A DNA stretch of 64,000 bases, from positions 6,675,001-6,739,000 of the forward strand of contig NZ_CP015849.1 in NCBI RefSeq assembly GCF_001654495.1. Reading direction: 5' to 3'. A program made the translations under genes and the position numbers. This document shows positions 59,795 through 64,000 of this stretch, piece by piece. Numbering within the stretch: position 1 is the stretch's first letter; the number at the start of each line of letters is the position of its first letter. The DNA is from Streptomyces sp. SAT1 (GTDB lineage: Bacteria; Actinomycetota; Actinomycetes; Streptomycetales; Streptomycetaceae). Under the pieces are notes generated by a model that saw only the letters and a program-made list of their open reading frames with translations, searched no databases and had not been told where the DNA came from.

Positions 59795-60757
59795 TCAGCG
59801 CGCCACGCTCAGCGACAGCGCAAAGCGGCCCTCGTCGTCCGTCCACCACCGGACCAGGTCCAGTCCGGCGGCGTCCAGTTCCGCGGTGACGCCCTCGCGG
59901 CGGAACTTCGCCGAGACCTCGGTGCGCAGTTCCTCGCCCGCGGCGAAGTCGACGGCGAGGTCGAGGGCGGGCACCTTCACGGTCTGCGCCGTGCGGGAGC
60001 GCAGCCGCATCTCGATCCACTCGTCGTCCGGGTTCCACAGGGCCACGTGGTCGAAGGCGTCCGGGTCGAAGTCGGCGCCCAGTTCGCGGTCGACGACGGC
60101 CAGGACGTTCTTGTTGAACGCGGCGGTCACCCCGGCGTCGTCGTCGTACGCCCGCACCAGGACCCGCTCGTCCTTGACCAGGTCCGTGCCGAGCAGCAGC
60201 GCGTCGCCGGGGGAGAGCAGGGCGCGTACCCCGGCGAGGAACGCCGCGCGTTCGGCGGGCAGCAGATTGCCGATGGTGCCGCCGAGGAACGCCAGCAGCC
60301 TGGGGCCCGGTGTGCCGGGCAGGGTGAGTCCGGCGGTGAAGTCGGCGAGCAGGGCGTGCACGGTCAGGCCGGGGCGTTCGGCGGTGAGCGCCTGCCCGGC
60401 CTGGCGCAGCGCGCTCTCGCTCACGTCGACGGGGACGTAACTGTGCAGAGAGGGCAGGGCGTCCAGCAGATGGCGGGTCTTCTCCGAGGAGCCGGAGCCC
60501 AGTTCGATCAGGGTGCGGGCGGGCAGGACCGCGGCGATCTCGGCCGCCCGGCCCGCCAGGATCTCCCGCTCGGCCCGGGTCGGGTAGTACTCGGGGAGCC
60601 GGGTGATCTGCTCGAACAGGTCGCTGCCGTGCGCGTCGTAGAACCACTTGGGCGGCAGCGCCTTCGGGTCGCTGGTCAGGCCGTGGCGGACGTCGGCGCG
60701 CAGCGCGGCGGCCATGGCGTCCTCGGGCAGGGTGCGGGTGAGGTGGAACGGGCTCAC
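59795..60757 (-). CDS. egtD: Histidine N-alpha-methyltransferase (ergothioneine)
   Basis: 320 residues from GTG 60757, overlapping egtC by 4 bases. It matches EgtD: DPKALPPKWFYDAHGSDLFE, QITRLPEYYPTRAEREIL, SAM-binding LIELGSGSSEKTRHLLDAL, LLAFLGGTIGNLLPAERAAF, and VTAAFNKNVLAVVDRELGAD. It trimethylates histidine to hercynine with three SAM. It is the last gene of an egtABCD operon on the minus strand. Confidence 0.96.
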   Translation of the reverse strand: MSPFHLTRTLPEDAMAAALRADVRHGLTSDPKALPPKWFYDAHGSDLFEQITRLPEYYPTRAEREILAGRAAEIAAVLPARTLIELGSGSSEKTRHLLDALPSLHSYVPVDVSESALRQAGQALTAERPGLTVHALLADFTAGLTLPGTPGPRLLAFLGGTIGNLLPAERAAFLAGVRALLSPGDALLLGTDLVKDERVLVRAYDDDAGVTAAFNKNVLAVVDRELGADFDPDAFDHVALWNPDDEWIEMRLRSRTAQTVKVPALDLAVDFAAGEELRTEVSAKFRREGVTAELDAAGLDLVRWWTDDEGRFALSLSVAR

Positions 60758-61563
60758 GTGCGGGGCTCCTCTGCGGGTGCGGACGCCGGATCCCCGGCGG
60801 GATCCTTGCGGCTGAGGTCCTTCAGCGGGGTCAGCAGGACGTCCTGGCGGGTCGCGGTGAGCAGGGTGCGGTCGGGCACCCGGTGCCAGCGCGGATCGTC
60901 GTCGTACGGCTCGGAGGCCACCGTCACCGCGCGGCGGCCCTGGTCGGCGAGGAACCACAGGGTGTCGCCCCAGGCGGTCGCCGTGACCGTACGGCCGTCG
61001 GTGAGCAGCAGGTTGAGCCGGGAGCCGGGGGCCGCCGCCGCGACCTCCAGCACGGTGTCGGCGAGCGCCTGGGGAGCGGTGTCCCCGGCCCGCAGCCGGG
61101 CCAGCACCAGCGCCCACAGCAGCGCGGAGTCGCTGCGCGCCTGAAGGCTCAGCAGGTCCTCGGCGGGCAGGGTACGGGCGGTCGCCGCGAGGGAGCCCGG
61201 CCAGCCGGTCACGGCGCCGTTGTGGCTGAACAGCCAGCGGTCGGCGGCGAACGGCGCCGCCGCGGCCTCCGCGTCCGCGCCCGCCATGGTCGCGTCCCGC
61301 ACCGCGGCGAGCAGCGCACCGGAGCGCACCACCCGGGCCAGATCGGCGAAGGACAGGTCGGCCCAGATCGGTCCGGCCCGGCGGTAGCGGGCGGGCACGG
61401 GGTCGCCGGCGGCGTACCAGCCGACCCCGAAGCCGTCGGCGTTGACCGTGCCGTACCGCTGCTGCCGGGGCGCCCACGACTGGCGGTACAGGCTGTGCGG
61501 CGGCTCCGTCAGGAGCCGGCCCAGCGGCTCGTCGGGCCCGAGGAAGGCCAGGTGGCGGCACAT
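60754..61563 (-). CDS. egtC: Class II glutamine amidotransferase-type gamma-glutamyl hydrolase (ergothioneine)
   Basis: 269 residues. The protein starts MCRHLAFLG, so Cys2 becomes the N-terminal nucleophile after Met removal, as in class II amidotransferases. NADGFGVGWYAAGDPV, FSHNGAVTGWPGS and RSDSALLWALVLARLR complete the fold. EgtC removes the gamma-glutamyl group from gamma-glutamyl-hercynylcysteine sulfoxide. Its start and the egtB stop share one base (TGATG), and it overlaps egtD by 4 bases. Confidence 0.95.
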   Translation of the reverse strand: MCRHLAFLGPDEPLGRLLTEPPHSLYRQSWAPRQQRYGTVNADGFGVGWYAAGDPVPARYRRAGPIWADLSFADLARVVRSGALLAAVRDATMAGADAEAAAAPFAADRWLFSHNGAVTGWPGSLAATARTLPAEDLLSLQARSDSALLWALVLARLRAGDTAPQALADTVLEVAAAAPGSRLNLLLTDGRTVTATAWGDTLWFLADQGRRAVTVASEPYDDDPRWHRVPDRTLLTATRQDVLLTPLKDLSRKDPAGDPASAPAEEPRT

Positions 61564-62924
61564 CAGAGCGCTCCGGGAGCGGCGGAGCGGGCGGTGCGGA
61601 ACCCGGCGAAGATCTGCCGCCTGACCGGATAGTCCCAGTTGCGGAACGTGCCCCGGCAGGCCACCGCGTCCACGGCGAACGAGCCGCCGCGCAGCACCTT
61701 GTACTCCGGGCCGAAGAACACCTCCGAGTACTCCTTGTACGGGAACGCGGCGAACCCGGGGTAGGGCAGGAAGTCGCTCGCCGTCCACTCCCACACGTCG
61801 CCGATGAGCTGCCGTACGCCCAGCGGGGAGGCGCCGGCCGGATAGCTGCCCGCCGGGGCCGGACGCAGGTGGCGCTGGCCCAGGTTGGCGTGCTCGGGCG
61901 CCGGATCCGCGTCGCCCCACGGATAGCGGGCCGAGCGGCCGGTCGCCGGGTCGTGCCGGGCCGCCTTCTCCCACTCGGTCTCGGTGGGCAGCCGCCGCCC
62001 GGCCCAGCGGGCGTAGGCGTCGGCCTCGTACCAGGAGACGTGCAGCACCGGCTCGTCGGGCGGTACGGCCTCGGTGGTGCCGAAGTGCCGCCGCAGCCAC
62101 TGCCCGGCGTCGTGGCGCCAGAACAGCGGCGCGGTGATGCCGTGCCGCCGGATGTGGCTCCAGCCGTCCGGCGCCCACCAGCGCGGGTCCTCGTACCCGC
62201 CGTCGTCGAGGAACGCCCGGTAGGCGGCGTTGGTCACCGGGGTGGTGTCGATCCAGAACGGCGCCACCTCCCGTACGTGCGCGGGCCGTTCGTTGTCCAG
62301 CGCCCACGGCTCGGTGGAGGTGCCCATGGTGAACGGGCCGCCGGGGACCAGGACTTCGGCGGGCCCGGTGAACGGCGGGACCGGATCGGGGTCGGGCGCG
62401 GTCAGCGCCCGCGGCCCCGAGCGGAGCTGATGGGTGATCAGCATCGTCTCGTCGTGCTGCTGTTCATGCTGCGCGACCATGCCGAAGGCGAAGCCCGCCT
62501 CGGTCAGCCGGGAGCCGTGCAGCGCGGTGGACTCCAGCACGTCCAGCACCCGCGAGCGCACCTCCGACGCGTAGGCGCGCGCCTCGGCGGGCGCGAGCAG
62601 CGGCAGCGAGGGGCGTTCGGAGCGCGGGTGCTCGAAGGCGTCGTAGAGGCTGTCGATCTCGGGGCGCATCGCCTCCCGGCCGCCGACCGCGCGCAGCAGC
62701 CACAGCTCCTCCTGGTTGCCGATGTGCGCGAGGTCCCACACCAGCGGGGACATCAGCGGCGAGTGCTGGGCGGTCAGGTCGGGCTCCTCCACACAGCTGG
62801 TCAGCAGCGTGGTGCGGTCCCGGGCGGTGCGCAGGGAGGCCAGCGCACGGGCGCGCAGCGCCTCGCTGTCGGTCTCTGCGCCGGTCGCCGGGCCGGTCGC
62901 GGTGTCGGGCGCGGGGTCGGTCAT
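61563..62924 (-). CDS. egtB: Hercynine oxygenase / sulfoxide synthase
   Basis: 453 residues. An N-terminal DinB-like four-helix domain holds the iron ligands (SPLMSPLVWDLAHIGNQEEL and VAQHEQQHDETMLITHQLRS, the H-x3-H pair). The C-terminal FGE-sulfatase domain has VLVPGGPFTMGTSTEPWALD, FWIDTTPVTNAAYRAFL, LPTETEWEKAARHDP and GDVWEWTASDFLPYPGFAAF plus VLRGGSFAVDAVACRGTFRN. It joins hercynine and gamma-Glu-Cys using iron and oxygen. It overlaps egtA by 4 bases (ATGA). Confidence 0.96.
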   Translation of the reverse strand: MTDPAPDTATGPATGAETDSEALRARALASLRTARDRTTLLTSCVEEPDLTAQHSPLMSPLVWDLAHIGNQEELWLLRAVGGREAMRPEIDSLYDAFEHPRSERPSLPLLAPAEARAYASEVRSRVLDVLESTALHGSRLTEAGFAFGMVAQHEQQHDETMLITHQLRSGPRALTAPDPDPVPPFTGPAEVLVPGGPFTMGTSTEPWALDNERPAHVREVAPFWIDTTPVTNAAYRAFLDDGGYEDPRWWAPDGWSHIRRHGITAPLFWRHDAGQWLRRHFGTTEAVPPDEPVLHVSWYEADAYARWAGRRLPTETEWEKAARHDPATGRSARYPWGDADPAPEHANLGQRHLRPAPAGSYPAGASPLGVRQLIGDVWEWTASDFLPYPGFAAFPYKEYSEVFFGPEYKVLRGGSFAVDAVACRGTFRNWDYPVRRQIFAGFRTARSAAPGAL

Positions 62925-64000
62925 GTGCGGCTGTCCTTCCCGTGGGCGCGGCGGTGCTCACCGGCGCCCGCTCGGTCGAGCAGATCCTCGGCGGGGCAGC
63001 GGCCCGCGCGGACGTAGCGGTCCAGATACGCGGCGACGGCGCCGGTGACGTCGGCGGTGGCGCCGAGCCGGGGCAGTGCCGCGAGCGCGGCCTCGAAGCA
63101 GGTGACGGCCGCCTCGTGCAGCTCCGGGTCGGCCAGCGCGGTGCGGGCCGCCGCCGTCCAGAGCGGATTGTGCGGCGCGGGCCGCGTACCGGCCCGCTCG
63201 GCGAGCGGTTTCACGGCCCGGTACGCGGTCTCCGCGGCCTCCGGGTCGTCGAAGAGCGCCGCCGTCACCGCGAGCGGCACGATCCACCCGTCGTCGCCGG
63301 GCTGCGCGTCGATCATGCGCAGTTCCAGATGGCCGCGCGGGCGGACCGGCGGGAACAGCGTGGTCAGGTGGTAGTCGAGATCCTCCCGGGTCGGCGGTCT
63401 CGGCAGGCCGGAGCGTATCCAGTCCCGGAAGGTCACGTCCTCGGGCACGTGCCACGGCCCGTCGGAGCGCCGTACGCACATCACCGGTGCGTCCAGGACG
63501 TGCCGGGCCCAGGTGGTGCGAGGCGTGCCGTCCAGCGGGGGAGCGCCCGCCCGGCCCGGACCGATCTCGGTCCACAGCAGCTGCCGGGTGGAGAGCCAGC
63601 CGGTGGGCCGCTGGCCGATCAGCGGGGAGTTGGCGAAGACGGCCACCAGGACGGCGCCCAGATGGTGGGCGAGCCACCAGCGCCGCACATGGCCGAGCGG
63701 GCCCGGCTCCTCGTGCCCCGCGTCCACGCTCACCTGCACGGAGGCGGAGGTGCACATCATGTGCCGGCCGGCCGGGCCGCCCCGGTCGAGGCAGGCCTCC
63801 AGGGCGTCGTAGCGCGGCTCGCGCAGGAACCTGCGCGGGGTGTGCCAGGGATCGTGGCCGAGCCCGACCAGGCAGAGGCCGTCGTCGGCCAGTACGGCGC
63901 GGACGCGGTCGAGGTCGGCGGAGACGGTGCGGACGCACTCCGTCAGGGAGGCGGCGGGCGGCGAGCTGAGTTCCAGCTGTCCGCCGGGCTCGACGGTGAG
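62921..64000 (-). CDS. egtA: Glutamate-cysteine ligase for ergothioneine, 5' end outside window
   Basis: The open frame runs from position 64000 to the stop at 62921, about 360 codons, with the N-terminus beyond the window. The family block VEPGGQLELSS lies at the left of the fragment (just inside the edge), followed by CLVGLGHDPWHTPRRFL, MMCTSASVQVSVDAGHE, FANSPLIGQRPTGWLSTRQL, and FPPVRPRGHLELRMIDAQPG. It joins glutamate and cysteine to give gamma-Glu-Cys for EgtB. The internal ATG at 63760 is not the true start because the frame and family match continue upstream of it. Confidence 0.95.
   Translation of the reverse strand, partial: LTVEPGGQLELSSPPAASLTECVRTVSADLDRVRAVLADDGLCLVGLGHDPWHTPRRFLREPRYDALEACLDRGGPAGRHMMCTSASVQVSVDAGHEEPGPLGHVRRWWLAHHLGAVLVAVFANSPLIGQRPTGWLSTRQLLWTEIGPGRAGAPPLDGTPRTTWARHVLDAPVMCVRRSDGPWHVPEDVTFRDWIRSGLPRPPTREDLDYHLTTLFPPVRPRGHLELRMIDAQPGDDGWIVPLAVTAALFDDPEAAETAYRAVKPLAERAGTRPAPHNPLWTAAARTALADPELHEAAVTCFEAALAALPRLGATADVTGAVAAYLDRYVRAGRCPAEDLLDRAGAGEHRRAHGKDSRT

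Overview
The window is a piece of a Streptomyces (or very close relative) chromosome. The evidence is very high GC with almost all third codon positions G or C, frequent GTG starts, many 4-base ATGA/GTGA gene overlaps, and a gene set typical of streptomycetes (DUF574-type methyltransferase, SpoIIE/HATPase phosphatase, RmdA-type c-di-GMP protein, class F/E-like sortase with Gly-rich tailed proteins, egtABCD). There is no rRNA, no tRNA I can support, no IS element, no CRISPR array and no phage gene, so this reads as ordinary chromosomal arm rather than an inserted element. Gene order from rmdA through sdh, ols and egt agrees with what I remember of the S. coelicolor SCO09xx region; this is recollection, not a comparison I could run.

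Layout. 1-2.3 kb: end of a nitroreductase, a small NfeD-like protein and a flotillin/SPFH protein. 2.6-13.6 kb: a LacI regulator, an ABC sugar importer (lipoprotein plus two permeases), a cytoplasmic GH5-type beta-mannosidase, a Tat-secreted GH85 endo-beta-N-acetylglucosaminidase and a cytoplasmic GH38 alpha-mannosidase. Together they make a coherent N-glycan harvesting locus: cut the glycan off the protein outside, import it, trim alpha-mannose, then cleave the core beta-mannose. 13.7-22.6 kb: a FadR-type GntR regulator diverging from a seven- or eight-gene operon with an RbsABC-type importer and the non-phosphorylating L-fucose pathway (mutarotase, aldo/keto reductase, lactonase, L-fuconate dehydratase, SDR dehydrogenase).

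22.7-32.3 kb: housekeeping and signalling genes (lipase-maturation-factor-like membrane protein, PAS-GAF-SpoIIE-HATPase protein, Fpg/Nei glycosylase, ECF sigma factor, CapA-like lipoprotein, amino acid permease, universal stress protein). 32.4-37.6 kb: a cell-surface block with a polysaccharide deacetylase, a sortase, two Gly-rich proteins with C-terminal membrane tails, a DUF4239 membrane protein and a Pro-rich tailed protein. 38.1-41.1 kb: a methyltransferase translationally coupled to a PAS-GGDEF-EAL protein (RmdA). 41.4-44.3 kb: two LysR regulators and an NmrA-like oxidoreductase. 44.4-47.8 kb: sdhCAB. 48.0-49.6 kb: olsBA for ornithine lipid. 49.7-58.0 kb: secreted NlpC/P60 protein, UvrA paralogue, glutamate-synthase-domain protein, luciferase-like oxidoreductase, HAD phosphatase, dodecin. 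58.3-59.5 kb: an orphan sugar-binding lipoprotein preceded by a DasR-like operator. 59.8-64.0 kb: the ergothioneine genes egtD, egtC, egtB and a 5'-truncated egtA, tightly overlapped on the minus strand.

The most notable system is the pair of adjacent glycan operons (about 20 kb). One takes apart the mannose/GlcNAc core of N-glycans; the other burns L-fucose, a common decoration of that core. Both have regulator genes divergent from the transport operon and visible operator-like palindromes.
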